DNA of 52,025 nucleotides, taken from positions 1 to 52,025 of the forward strand of contig CAKZRU010000123.1 of the NCBI GenBank assembly GCA_937146725.1. Direction: 5' to 3'. This document shows, one piece after another, positions 1-11,373 of the stretch (position 1 is the stretch's first letter; each line of letters begins with the position of its first letter). The stretch comes from an uncultured Myxococcales bacterium. GTDB taxonomy: Bacteria; Myxococcota_A; Bradymonadia; UBA7976; VGTA01. A model generated the notes under the pieces. The model ran no database searches. It was not told the DNA's origin and was given only the letters and a program-made list of their open reading frames with translations. Position numbers and translations under genes: made by a program.

Positions 1-195
1 TGTATATGATTGGCTAAGTGGATAGGTACTCCGATTTGCTTGAGAATTTGGCATTAAGCAAACTGTCCACCTCATTGCTAGAGAAAGGCCGGCCATAAAT
101 AAGCATACACAACAGTGCTTCAATGAGAGCAAATCAAGCTCATAATACTGGGTATTACCTGGGCAATAGATAGAATAAAGTTCAAAAAACTCCTA

Positions 196-1080
196 TCAGT
201 CCTCAGCAAGTCCCCAAGAAACCTCTGTCATTTCGCTTTCTGTCTTACTTTGGGCTGAGCCAAATAACTCATCGTTTGTCTGAATCATTGGTAGTTGCTT
301 GACAAGGTTTTTGGGATCGAATTTTAACAATTCAGCATGGTCTGTCACTCGCCGTCTAAACTCAATAATTTCCACATCCTCTAGTACAGTTGGACTACCA
401 AAAACAACCATGTTGTCAATTTGACGATGCCTCAGTACTGCCGGTGGTGTTTTTAAGCAGCTACCCAAGCGATTAAAAATCCATTCAAAACGATGCTGAG
501 AACCACGCCAAAGATTAGCACAAATCACTCCCAGAGCGTCTAAATGAGTCAAAGTATGTACCCAAAAGCCCGGTTGAACCAATAAAGGGGAAATACTATC
601 ACTCATCGCCATGTCCACTATGATTAAATCAAATAGCTCATTCGGCTCCGACTTAACAAAGTGTGTAGCGTCCATCAGGTGATAATGAGTTTTATCATCT
701 TCGGGTAAGTTAAAATGATCCCGAGCCGCTTGATAAACGATAGGACGTAATTCAACTGTGTGGATTTCAACGTCAGGATATAATTTACGTAAACTATGAA
801 TCAAGGCCCCCGGCCCGAGCCCTAAAATTAAGACCCGATTCACTTTGGGTGCCATTGCCGTGGCACACAAGATTGAGCGTAAGTACTCTGATGACGGTTG
901 CCAAGGCTCTTCTATGTGAATACGGCCTTGGCAACTCGGCGAATTGAAGTAAAGCGCCCGATATGGACCTAATTCAACAATCTGAATCGCTCCATAATCA
1001 TCACTTGCATCAGCAATTAACTTTGCCCCATAAGGAGTCAGAGTTTCACGAAACCAACGTTTCCAACTTTGGCGGGTCAT
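196..1080 (-). CDS. Spermidine synthase-fold SAM-dependent methyltransferase-like protein
   Basis: Predicted 294-residue soluble protein with a Rossmann-type SAM-binding core. The glycine-rich motif I (ILGLGPGALIHSL) is near residues 83-95. It is followed by an acidic strand end (HTVELRP) and the DLIIVDMAMSD strand in the place where spermidine synthases have their catalytic Asp region. This arrangement is that of the SpeE/spermidine synthase-like superfamily. However, the polyamine-binding signature is not clearly present, so neither aminopropyltransferase nor methyltransferase activity can be assigned. The gene begins 45 bases after the fadA stop on the same strand, so it could be the last cistron of the fadBA operon. 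The ATG start has AAAGG about 8 bases upstream. Fold assignment is fairly sure; substrate is unknown. Confidence 0.7.
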   Translation of the reverse strand: MTRQSWKRWFRETLTPYGAKLIADASDDYGAIQIVELGPYRALYFNSPSCQGRIHIEEPWQPSSEYLRSILCATAMAPKVNRVLILGLGPGALIHSLRKLYPDVEIHTVELRPIVYQAARDHFNLPEDDKTHYHLMDATHFVKSEPNELFDLIIVDMAMSDSISPLLVQPGFWVHTLTHLDALGVICANLWRGSQHRFEWIFNRLGSCLKTPPAVLRHRQIDNMVVFGSPTVLEDVEIIEFRRRVTDHAELLKFDPKNLVKQLPMIQTNDELFGSAQSKTESEMTEVSWGLAED

Positions 1081-1124
1081 GGGGGTTTACCTTTGCAAGT
1101 AATGAGCTTTAAGTCAGGTCAAGC

Positions 1125-4450
<3,326 letters not shown>

Positions 4451-4573
4451 CGCTCTCTCTCTATGCTAAGGCCGATATAAAATAAATATGGCCATGGTCT
4501 TGTTAAATTACAGAGTTTGTCGCTCAGAAAAACCAAGCTAATCACAGAGTACTTAGTCAAGAAGAATAAATAC

Positions 4574-4602
4574 TGAGTGAATACTCATTCAGTTTTCACT
4601 CA
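4574..4602. promoter_or_regulatory. Predicted FadR-like (TetR-family) operator upstream of fadB
   Basis: The 18-base imperfect palindrome TGAGTGAATACTCATTCA (4574-4591) matches, at all but one defined position, the Bacillus-type FadR operator consensus as I remember it (TGAATGA-M-TA-N-TCATTCA). A further half-site, TCACTCA (4596-4602), follows about one helical turn away. The site lies about 120 bases upstream of the fadB ATG. In the known family an acyl-CoA-responsive TetR repressor binds such sites in front of beta-oxidation genes. No such regulator gene is present in this window, so the trans-acting factor is inferred. Confidence 0.6.
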
Positions 4603-4755
4603 TATGCATACCCTCAATAAAATCATGTTTCAAATAAATGATGCATTAAATCAGCAAAATTCAAAACGCTGCCGTGGTGTCTTTTGATAAAGTTCAAAAA
4701 AATCATATATTAAGGGTTAGATTGATGATTTTTAAAGAACAGTTTATACATAGGC

Positions 4756-4783
4756 TTGTTGATTTGATCAAAGCGAGTATAAT
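4756..4783 (+). promoter_or_regulatory. Predicted sigma-70-type promoter for trhO
   Basis: A TATAAT -10 box (4778-4783) is preceded by TTGTTG (4756-4761) with a 16-base spacer, on the strand leading to trhO. Transcription would start near 4790, giving a leader of about 195 nt before the GTG start. The perfect -10 is the main evidence; the -35 is moderate. Confidence 0.45.
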
Positions 4784-4985
4784 GTCGCTGATTTTGTGAT
4801 GCTGATTATGCCAAGTACATCCACAGATCCTTTGAAACTCTATGGCTTTATGATGTGTTGAATAAGTATCTGATATGTTTTGCAAAGTATGTACATGATA
4901 GAGTTTATCACAATAATACACGGCTAAATACTAAACGGTAGAAATTAAACACTGATACACTGACCAAAAGATAGGAGACACAGTA

Positions 4986-6014
4986 GTGAATACTCAAGAT
5001 GATCGCAGTAATTTAAGTTTAGAAGAAGCACTCGAGGGCAAAGCACCTCATATTTTAGCAGCCCTCTATAAATTTGTGACTCTTGAAGATTTTGAAGCGC
5101 TTAAGCCCCCATTTCTTGCCAAAATGAAAGAGTTTAATATTAAGGGCTCACTACTATTGGCTAAAGAGGGTATAAACGGCACTATCTCTGGAAAAAGAGA
5201 GGACTTAAACTCTTTTATTGCATTTTTAAGGTCTGACCCACGTTTAAGCGACTTACCTTACAAGGAGTCCTATGCTTTTGATGAGCCTTTCCATCGAGCC
5301 AAGGTCAATTTAAAGCGAGAAATTGTCACTATGGGTGTTCCTGATGTTGATCCAAATCTTATTGTTGGCACCTATGTGAAGCCCGAAAAATGGAATGAGC
5401 TCATTTCTGATCCTAATACAATCCTTGTTGATACCCGCAATGACTATGAATATCGTATTGGTTCATTTCAAGGTGCAGTGAACCCTAAAACCGAAACATT
5501 TAGGGAGTTTCCTCAGTGGATTGAGGAGCATAGCGATGAACTCAAGGCCAAGAAAAATATTGCGATGTTCTGTACCGGTGGTATCCGCTGTGAAAAAGCA
5601 ACTTCATACATGAAAAGCTTGGGCTATGATCAAGTGTATCATCTTGAGGGCGGAATTCTAAAATATCTAGAAGAGATCGAACAAGAGCAAAGTATGTGGG
5701 ATGGTGAATGCTTTGTTTTTGATGAGCGAGTATCGGTTGGCCATAACCTAGAGCCTGGTGATTACTTATTATGTCACGGGTGTAGAAGTCCAATTACCGA
5801 AGAAGAGACTAAAAGTGAGTTTTATGAGGCGGGCGTTTGCTGTCCGCACTGTCATGATGTACTCACTGAAAAACGTAAATCGAGCTTCAGAGAGCGCCAA
5901 AAGCAAATTAAACTGTCGGCTGTGCGTGGTGAAAAGCACATTGGTCGTCAAATGCCCAATAAAACCAAACGCAAAAATGATCAAAAACCACTTGCGGTCA
6001 AGTCTGATCACTAA
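4986..6014 (+). CDS. trhO: tRNA uridine(34) hydroxylase, rhodanese-domain protein TrhO (YceA family)
   Basis: Member of the YceA/UPF0176 family, which introduces 5-hydroxyuridine at the wobble position of certain tRNAs. At 342 residues it has the usual length. The N-terminal ferredoxin-like part contains LLAKEGINGTISG. The rhodanese domain follows (about 125-225), with active-site loop FCTGGIRCEKA and its Cys at residue 196. A Cys-rich metal-binding-like segment (CHGCRSP, CCPHC) and a basic Lys/Arg-rich tail complete the protein. The start is GTG at 4986, preceded by AGGAGA about 7 bases upstream. It lies 90 bases upstream of kdsA on the same strand and may be co-transcribed with it. The family assignment is secure. 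Confidence 0.92.
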   Translation: MNTQDDRSNLSLEEALEGKAPHILAALYKFVTLEDFEALKPPFLAKMKEFNIKGSLLLAKEGINGTISGKREDLNSFIAFLRSDPRLSDLPYKESYAFDEPFHRAKVNLKREIVTMGVPDVDPNLIVGTYVKPEKWNELISDPNTILVDTRNDYEYRIGSFQGAVNPKTETFREFPQWIEEHSDELKAKKNIAMFCTGGIRCEKATSYMKSLGYDQVYHLEGGILKYLEEIEQEQSMWDGECFVFDERVSVGHNLEPGDYLLCHGCRSPITEEETKSEFYEAGVCCPHCHDVLTEKRKSSFRERQKQIKLSAVRGEKHIGRQMPNKTKRKNDQKPLAVKSDH

Positions 6015-6104
6015 GCTTAGAATAGCACAGAGAGTGTCTTCCTATAAGCCTTTATGTGTTCAACTTATATTCTCAAAATAATTGAATAGTTAGTTTTTGA
6101 CTTC

Positions 6105-6974
6105 ATGTTAAGCTCCACATCAGAAATCGTCGTTCAAGGCCCTACGCAAAGCTTGGTGATTGCAAATCACCGACCGATTACTTTTATGGTCGGACTAAAT
6201 GTTCTTGAAGATGAAGTAATCGTGCAAAGCTGCCTAGACGAGATCACAAAAGTCTTTAAAAAGCACCATGCACAAATCATTTTTAAAGCTTCTTTTGACA
6301 AAGCGAATCGGAGTAGTCATCAAAGTTCACGCGGGCCCGGATTAGAGGAGGGGCTTGCTCGTCTTAAATCGATTCGCAACAAATATCACTATCCAATTTT
6401 GACCGATATACATACAGAAGCTCAGGCTTCCAAAGTTGCTACGGTTGCGGATATTATTCAAATCCCAGCTTTTTTATGCAGACAAACAGATTTAATTCAA
6501 GCCGCTGCAGAGACTCACAAGCCTCTTCATATCAAAAAAATGCAAATGCTTGCACCTCATGAAATGAAAGCAGTGATTGAAAAATGTAGTGCTTTTGGTA
6601 ATGAGCAAGTGATCATTTGTGAACGTGGAACAAGCTTTGGCTATGGCCAACTGATGCTAGATCCCTTAGCTTTGGCAGAAATGAAAACTTTTAAAGTACC
6701 GCTCAGCTTGGATGTAAGCCATGCCTTACAGTTTCCTGGTCAAGGTGACGCTCAACGTATATGCGCTGGTGGTCGCTCAACCTATACCTTACCCTTAGCT
6801 TATGCCGGTATAAGCCAAGGAATCAGTGCTATATTTCTTGAATGCCACCCTCAACCTGAACTTGCATGGTGTGATGGTGCTTGCGCCCTGCCTCTAAGCT
6901 CATTAGATTATGTGGTGGAACAAATCATTAAGCTTGATTGTTTTATCAAAGCCAACCCTCCCAAATGTATATAA
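6105..6974 (+). CDS. kdsA: 3-deoxy-8-phosphooctulonate (Kdo-8-P) synthase
   Basis: Condenses arabinose-5-phosphate with phosphoenolpyruvate to make Kdo-8-phosphate, the precursor of the LPS inner-core sugar. Its 289 residues fit the family. Diagnostic motifs are KASFDKANRSSHQSSRGPG, TDIHTEAQA, CERGTSFGYGQLMLD and DVSHALQFPGQ. The N-terminal GLNVLE has Asn at the position where metal-dependent enzymes carry Cys, so it looks like the metal-independent class. Its presence argues for a Gram-negative outer membrane. The ABC ATPase gene starts only 9 bases after its stop, so the pair is probably one transcript, although a functional link to Kdo is not evident. The ATG start has only a weak ribosome-binding site. 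Confidence 0.93.
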   Translation: MLSSTSEIVVQGPTQSLVIANHRPITFMVGLNVLEDEVIVQSCLDEITKVFKKHHAQIIFKASFDKANRSSHQSSRGPGLEEGLARLKSIRNKYHYPILTDIHTEAQASKVATVADIIQIPAFLCRQTDLIQAAAETHKPLHIKKMQMLAPHEMKAVIEKCSAFGNEQVIICERGTSFGYGQLMLDPLALAEMKTFKVPLSLDVSHALQFPGQGDAQRICAGGRSTYTLPLAYAGISQGISAIFLECHPQPELAWCDGACALPLSSLDYVVEQIIKLDCFIKANPPKCI

Positions 6975-6983
6975 GAGATCACC

Positions 6984-7685
6984 ATGATTCAACTTGCTAG
7001 TGTCTTTTTAGATGGCGAACAAGCCCCAGTACTGAACGAACTTGACCTTGTGGTGAAGCTAGGTGAAGTCATTGGTTTGATCGGTTTAGCCGGTTGTGGT
7101 AAATCTTCTATTCTCAAGTTAGCTTCCGGTAGTATTCAGGCCAATCGAGGACGAATTCGCTTAGGTCAAGTCGATGTGACACGTCATCTAGATCAGCTTC
7201 GAGAAGCAACCGCCTTGAGCACACCTGATTTGGTGGGACCCTATGATATGTCTGTTGCCGGTTGGATGAGTTATTGGTCAAGTGTGAGAGGTGGTATTGA
7301 TAACCATGAAGAAAGAGAAGCTAAAGCCTTAGAAACATTTGGTCTTGAAGGCCTTAAAATGTCGTTAGTGGGTCAGCTTTCTCATAGTCAAAAACGCTGC
7401 TTAGACTTAGCCAGAGTATGGGCGATTGATCCACAAGTTTACCTATTAGATCAACCGGATGCCTTTCTTGATGGAACAGGCTTTCAATTTCTTAGGCGGG
7501 CAATTCGTAAACTTAATGAGCGTGGACGTACTGTTTTGATTGCGACAAACTCACCCAATCTTCCTTATCGTATGTGTCAAAGGGTAGTGAAAGTCAATAA
7601 CGGCTATATTGCTGAAGGTGATCAACGAGTCAGAAGTGATGAAGACTTTCAAACTTTTATCTACCAAGCTCAGGGGTGGAAATGA
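6984..7685 (+). CDS. ABC transporter ATP-binding subunit with altered catalytic residues
   Basis: Single ABC ATPase domain of 233 residues. Walker A is intact (GLAGCGKSS, Lys40). The signature region reads QLSHSQKR (about 133-140) instead of LSGGQ. Walker B reads VYLLDQP, so the catalytic Glu is Gln at residue 157 (codon CAA). The switch histidine is Asn at residue 189 (IATNSP). In known ABC proteins the Glu and His are both needed for efficient hydrolysis, so this protein probably binds ATP but hydrolyses it poorly, or pairs with another ATPase. It resembles GldA/ABC-2-type exporter ATPases. It overlaps the following membrane-protein gene by ATGA and sits in one operon with MoxR and DUF58 genes. 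Confidence 0.8.
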   Translation: MIQLASVFLDGEQAPVLNELDLVVKLGEVIGLIGLAGCGKSSILKLASGSIQANRGRIRLGQVDVTRHLDQLREATALSTPDLVGPYDMSVAGWMSYWSSVRGGIDNHEEREAKALETFGLEGLKMSLVGQLSHSQKRCLDLARVWAIDPQVYLLDQPDAFLDGTGFQFLRRAIRKLNERGRTVLIATNSPNLPYRMCQRVVKVNNGYIAEGDQRVRSDEDFQTFIYQAQGWK

Positions 7686-8197
7686 ATCCTGTTCGTCTTC
7701 TTCTAAATCGACCGACTAGTTACAGAGGGCTTGGTTTAGTGGCACTGTGCTCTGCCTTGATTGGCCCTTTAACTCTTGAAGTCATTTATAATCATGCCGA
7801 CTTATGGTTTCAAGGCTTGTGGCAGGATGATGCCTTTACCAAAGTCTGGCTTATTTGGACTGGCTTTGGCGTTTTAATGACTTGTTCATGGGGCTTAGAT
7901 CGTGGGTTTTTAGGTTTAGATTCTAAAATACATCGCAACTATGCGCTTAGTCTTAGTCTTATTGGTGTTTCTGTATATTTGTTATTTGGTGTGTCCACTT
8001 GGGTGTGGCTCATTCAAATGTCTTTGGTACAAGCATGGGAAGTACTGTCAAGTGTGTTTGTCAGTGCCATACTTTTAGCTTTTGCTTCATTAATCGCTTG
8101 CTTGATTGAAAGCTATTCAGCTCAACCTTTGCTTAGTCTTGTTACAGGAAATGTCTTCGGTTTTGCATTTCTGTATTGGTTTTATGTGACCCAATGA
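7682..8197 (+). CDS. Five-helix integral membrane protein, probable ABC-2-type permease partner
   Basis: About 171 residues and mostly hydrophobic, with roughly five predicted membrane helices (starting near LGLVALCSALIGPL, VWLIWTGFGVLMT, LSLIGVSVYLLFG, VFVSAILLAFASL and LLSLVTGNVFGFAF). I do not recognise a named family. The ATG at 7682 overlaps the stop of the preceding ABC ATPase gene (ATGA) and has AGGGGTGGA just upstream, so I prefer it to an in-frame GTG six bases earlier. Its 3' end again overlaps the next gene. Translational coupling and topology suggest it is the membrane partner of the ATPase. It is shorter than typical ABC-2 permeases, so this remains an inference. Confidence 0.65.
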   Translation: MNPVRLLLNRPTSYRGLGLVALCSALIGPLTLEVIYNHADLWFQGLWQDDAFTKVWLIWTGFGVLMTCSWGLDRGFLGLDSKIHRNYALSLSLIGVSVYLLFGVSTWVWLIQMSLVQAWEVLSSVFVSAILLAFASLIACLIESYSAQPLLSLVTGNVFGFAFLYWFYVTQ

Positions 8198-9378
8198 AAT
8201 CTTGTGACAAACTGAGGCTTAAATCAGTTTTAAAAACGCTATTACTTAAAGAAAAGTTTTATCAAAGCATACACTTATTCTCAGTTTCTTTTTTGGTCTG
8301 GCTTGTGTCTACTTATATATGCCAAGCCTATTTTTTCGCTAATCTAAGCGTATTATGGGTACTTTGTTCAGCTTTAGCGATTCTATCATTAACTCGCTAC
8401 CTGCAGTCCAAGATTTTACCTAAAAGAGATTTAGTCACCACCATTGAGACTCAACTTATTAAGTCAAAGGTTTTAACAGAAAACGATCGAGGTATTTTAA
8501 GTGTTTTGGTGGATGATTTAGGTCGTGACTCTAATTTACTTCCTAGTACTCAAAAAGTCTATAACTCATCAATCGTTGCATTAATGTATACCCGTATAGC
8601 ACATCATAGTGAAATCATTAAACGTCAGCAACCTAAGTTTCCACAAGAAATCTTGGTCTGTGTTCTTGCAGTCGCTTTTTTTTTAGGACCAAATGTTGTC
8701 GCACAGATAGATTTTACTTTAGATTTTAATTGGCCAACAGTCACTCATAGCAAGCCGAAAGAGGGAGTAAACTTAAAGAAGATTAATACGATTCAAAAGC
8801 CTGAAAATACAAATCTACCTAAAGCCAAGTTGAATCGAAATAAGTCTTTGAATCAGCCACTCCAACATACAACTGAAATTAGGCTCCAACAAGAAGAATA
8901 CACAAGTCTTAACCAAAAGAATGATTCTCAATCTAATCATAAGCAGACTCAAGGGAGTCTCAATCCATCCATAAAAACTAGACAAATGAGTCAAGATAAA
9001 GTGCTTAAGTCAACAGTTATGATGGGTCAAGTTGGTGGTAGGACGAGTGGTCAATCTATCACTTTCGACCAGGATGTTCGTGAACGTCAACGCTTAGTGG
9101 AAGTCTTTAAAGTTTCAGCAGACCTAAAGCAAATGACGCCTAAACAAAAGAGTGTCCCAAAAGAAAACAAAGACGTAAACTTTAAAGAGCAATCCACTGC
9201 AAGAAGAAATAAAGTTCATGGTCAGTCTGAGTATTCTACAACTCTAAAACGAAGCCCAACTTTAAGTAATAGTCGTAGACAAGCTTTAAGAAATGAAGCT
9301 TATTTATTAGGTAGTACTAATCAAGAAAAACGACAAGACTTTCCACCCGCCTTACGAATGCTTATACCTCGAAAGTAA
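8194..9378 (+). CDS. Membrane-anchored protein with long Lys/Gln/Asn-rich tail, unknown function
   Basis: About 394 residues. The first third contains two membrane helices (FSVSFLVWLVSTYICQAYFF and LSVLWVLCSALAILSL) and a third near residue 158 (ILVCVLAVAFFLGPNVV). The remaining 220 or so residues are low-complexity, rich in Lys, Gln, Asn, Ser and Thr with few hydrophobic positions, and are presumably disordered. The ATG at 8194 overlaps the previous stop (ATGA); the in-frame TTG upstream is less likely. It is placed between the ABC-type pair and MoxR, where Bat/Gld-like operons often carry poorly conserved membrane proteins. I do not recognise it. Confidence 0.6.
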   Translation: MKSCDKLRLKSVLKTLLLKEKFYQSIHLFSVSFLVWLVSTYICQAYFFANLSVLWVLCSALAILSLTRYLQSKILPKRDLVTTIETQLIKSKVLTENDRGILSVLVDDLGRDSNLLPSTQKVYNSSIVALMYTRIAHHSEIIKRQQPKFPQEILVCVLAVAFFLGPNVVAQIDFTLDFNWPTVTHSKPKEGVNLKKINTIQKPENTNLPKAKLNRNKSLNQPLQHTTEIRLQQEEYTSLNQKNDSQSNHKQTQGSLNPSIKTRQMSQDKVLKSTVMMGQVGGRTSGQSITFDQDVRERQRLVEVFKVSADLKQMTPKQKSVPKENKDVNFKEQSTARRNKVHGQSEYSTTLKRSPTLSNSRRQALRNEAYLLGSTNQEKRQDFPPALRMLIPRK

Positions 9379-9399
9379 AGTCTATACAGGAGTCTAGCG

Positions 9400-10407
9400 A
9401 TGTCACAAGATACCCAAGAGAGTCATCTCTATTCAGCTCAAGATCTTGGACAAATACTTGCCGAATTCTCCCAGCAAGGACAGGAACTCATTACACAGTT
9501 ATCCAAGGTTATTTTGGGCCAAACAGCAGTTCTCACTGAAGCGGTTATAGCGATGATTGCCGGTGGACATATTTTACTAGAAGGTCCACCTGGAGTGGGT
9601 AAAACCTTTATGCTCAAAGCTTTAGCTAAAAGTTCAAGCCTAAAGATGAAACGTGTTCAATGCACACCGGAATTGATGCCCAGTGATATTTTAGGTGGAT
9701 ATCGGCTTGTTCAAAAGATGGAAGGCCCCGAACTTACTTTTCAAGAAGGTCCTATTTTTACTCAGATTTTCTTTGCCGATGAGATTAATAGAGCAACACC
9801 ACGCACCCAAGCGGCTCTGTTAGAAGCTATGGGTGAAGGTCAAGTCAGTATCGATGGAGAACTTAGGGTATTACCTTCTCCTTTTTTCTTGGTTGCTACC
9901 CAAAACCCCTTGGATCATGAAGGGACATACCCACTTCCAGAAGCTCAGGCCGACCGCTTCTTTTTTAAAAGCTTAAGCGATCATCCGTCTGAATCTGTCT
10001 TGGATAAGCTTTTAGATTTTGATGCCTTGTCAGCGTTTGAAAAATTACAAGCTTTCACTTCGGCAGAAAAGATAAACGCTTGGTATTGGGCAAGCACTCA
10101 AATTCCTTTGAGTCCTCAAACGCGCCAAAAATTATTGCAGATTTTAATGAAAACTCGCGCCCAAAATCTAGGCGCTCACTTAAGACCTTTAATCCAAGAT
10201 GCACTTAGCCCAAGAGCGGCTAGAGAACTATATAAAGCTTGTCAAGTCCATGCCGCCTTAAATGGTCGCTTAGTCGCGAATGATGATGATTTAAAGCGCT
10301 GCCTATTCCCCTCGATTCGTCATCGTTTACGCTTGAGTTGGCAGGCTAAATCAAGCCAGCTTAATGTTGATGAAATTATTGAGGAAATATGTAAAGGAAT
10401 CCTTTGA
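9400..10407 (+). CDS. MoxR-family AAA+ ATPase
   Basis: AAA+ ATPase of 335 residues of the MoxR type, typically a chaperone for folding or metal-loading of partner proteins. Walker A is GPPGVGKT (about 63-70) and Walker B is FFADEINRA (about 124-132). The MoxR-typical TQNPLDHEGTYPLPEAQADRF and the sensor-2 SPRAAREL are all present. The ATG start has AGGAG 8 bases upstream. Its stop overlaps the start of the DUF58/VWA gene, the usual partner of MoxR proteins. Family assignment is secure; the client is unknown. Confidence 0.9.
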   Translation: MSQDTQESHLYSAQDLGQILAEFSQQGQELITQLSKVILGQTAVLTEAVIAMIAGGHILLEGPPGVGKTFMLKALAKSSSLKMKRVQCTPELMPSDILGGYRLVQKMEGPELTFQEGPIFTQIFFADEINRATPRTQAALLEAMGEGQVSIDGELRVLPSPFFLVATQNPLDHEGTYPLPEAQADRFFFKSLSDHPSESVLDKLLDFDALSAFEKLQAFTSAEKINAWYWASTQIPLSPQTRQKLLQILMKTRAQNLGAHLRPLIQDALSPRAARELYKACQVHAALNGRLVANDDDLKRCLFPSIRHRLRLSWQAKSSQLNVDEIIEEICKGIL

Positions 10408-11321
10408 TAGAGTCTCTCTTTAAAAAAAACAAGTATTCGGAGTCTTCATTAGGCTTAGATTGGGAACACCTTTTTCAGACCCCCGCTTTATCCTTGCCAA
10501 CATTAGGAAAAAGTGGTGGCTCTGCGACCGTTGCCCAAGCTTGGGGAGAAAGCTTTAGGGAACTCAGTCCATATGTGTATGGAGCCAACACCAAAAGAAT
10601 CCATTGGCCTCGTTGGGTTCAGCGTCAAGAACTTGCTCTTAAGCAGTATGACTTACCCCAGCAAGGAAAGCTCTGCTTAGTGCTTGATGAAACCGGCTCC
10701 ATGAGCACCGGACAGCAATATCAGTATGCTCGACGATGTGCGATAAAACTTGCGATCGCCTGTGTTAAAGGTGGACACCAGGTTTTGGTGCTGATTGAGA
10801 GAGATCAAGAGTTTTATCAAGCGCCTATTTGTACAAGACTAGAGCATATCATCACTGCCTTTGATTGGTTAAAGCAAAGCCCAAGCGGCTTAAGTGCTAC
10901 TCCGGAATCAAGAATTCAGTACTTGGCTCAAGTCAATACAGATGATTATCTGATTTACCTATCGGATGCGCTATTTACGATTCCTACTCCAAGCAGTCAT
11001 TGCGAAACTTTATCTTCTGTAATAGAGCAGCTAAGCATAAGCCAAAGAGCCATGTATTCCTTATATTTGTGCTGTACCGATCCTCAAGCTGATCGTCCTA
11101 GCTCTCAGCACCTGCGCTCATCAGAAAGCCAATTTAGCCCCGACGGTCATTTAACTGATGAGCAAGCTGATATTGTTTATCAACGCTTAGTGAATCACAG
11201 ACTTTTGCAAAAAGATTTATATCTCAAGCAACTCACGAAAACTCAATGGTATCAGTTGAACGTTGAACACCTATTTGATGTACAATTTCAAGAAGTTATT
11301 GAGCTGCTCAAATTGAGTTAA
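10404..11321 (+). CDS. DUF58/VWA-like domain protein paired with MoxR
   Basis: Protein of 305 residues with the DUF58-type sequence YGANTKRIHWPRW (compare the usual RxIDW motif). It is followed by a von Willebrand factor A-like strand with a MIDAS-type motif VLDETGSMSTG (about 93-103). No membrane helix is apparent, unlike many DUF58 proteins that are membrane-anchored. The start is TTG at 10404, overlapping the moxR stop, with AAAGGA upstream. MoxR-DUF58 pairs are a known association. Here they close an operon that begins with an ABC-like pair, suggesting an envelope-associated assembly or stress function. The exact role cannot be read from sequence. Confidence 0.75.
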   Translation: MIESLFKKNKYSESSLGLDWEHLFQTPALSLPTLGKSGGSATVAQAWGESFRELSPYVYGANTKRIHWPRWVQRQELALKQYDLPQQGKLCLVLDETGSMSTGQQYQYARRCAIKLAIACVKGGHQVLVLIERDQEFYQAPICTRLEHIITAFDWLKQSPSGLSATPESRIQYLAQVNTDDYLIYLSDALFTIPTPSSHCETLSSVIEQLSISQRAMYSLYLCCTDPQADRPSSQHLRSSESQFSPDGHLTDEQADIVYQRLVNHRLLQKDLYLKQLTKTQWYQLNVEHLFDVQFQEVIELLKLS

Positions 11322-11373
11322 TGCAAGAATTCCAAGCAAAAGCTTATTAAACTTGAAGCTTAGCCGATTAAAA

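Larger units (their letters stand above)
4451..4985. other. Divergent intergenic region between fadB and trhO
   Basis: This is a 535-base AT-rich non-coding stretch between divergent genes. It holds a FadR-like operator (4574-4602) for the fadB side and a promoter with a perfect TATAAT -10 (4756-4783) for the trhO side. The implied trhO leader is about 195 nt. Within that leader is a 9-bp inverted repeat (AAACTCTAT at 4835-4843, ATAGAGTTT at 4898-4906) closing a 54-nt interior. A 72-codon open frame on the minus strand (4703-4921) has unconvincing composition and no ribosome-binding site, so I did not call it. Confidence 0.6.

Noticed and set aside
1..195. Short minus-strand frame ending near base 10 (about 39 codons, no good start)
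   Set aside because: It has a stop just upstream and no start codon with a ribosome-binding site; at most a decayed remnant, not supportable as a gene. I see no other feature in this stretch.
4703..4921. 72-codon open frame on the minus strand upstream of trhO
   Set aside because: Composition rich in His, Cys and Ile, no ribosome-binding site, and it covers the predicted trhO leader; most likely chance.
6984..7685. ABC ATPase as a pseudogene
   Set aside because: Frame is intact, Walker A is intact, and tight coupling with neighbours is kept; the altered catalytic residues look like functional divergence rather than decay.
11322..11373. Hairpin of AAGCTT repeats between convergent DUF58 and DUF4139 genes as terminator
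   Set aside because: Only a 5-bp stem with a 10-base loop and no T-run.
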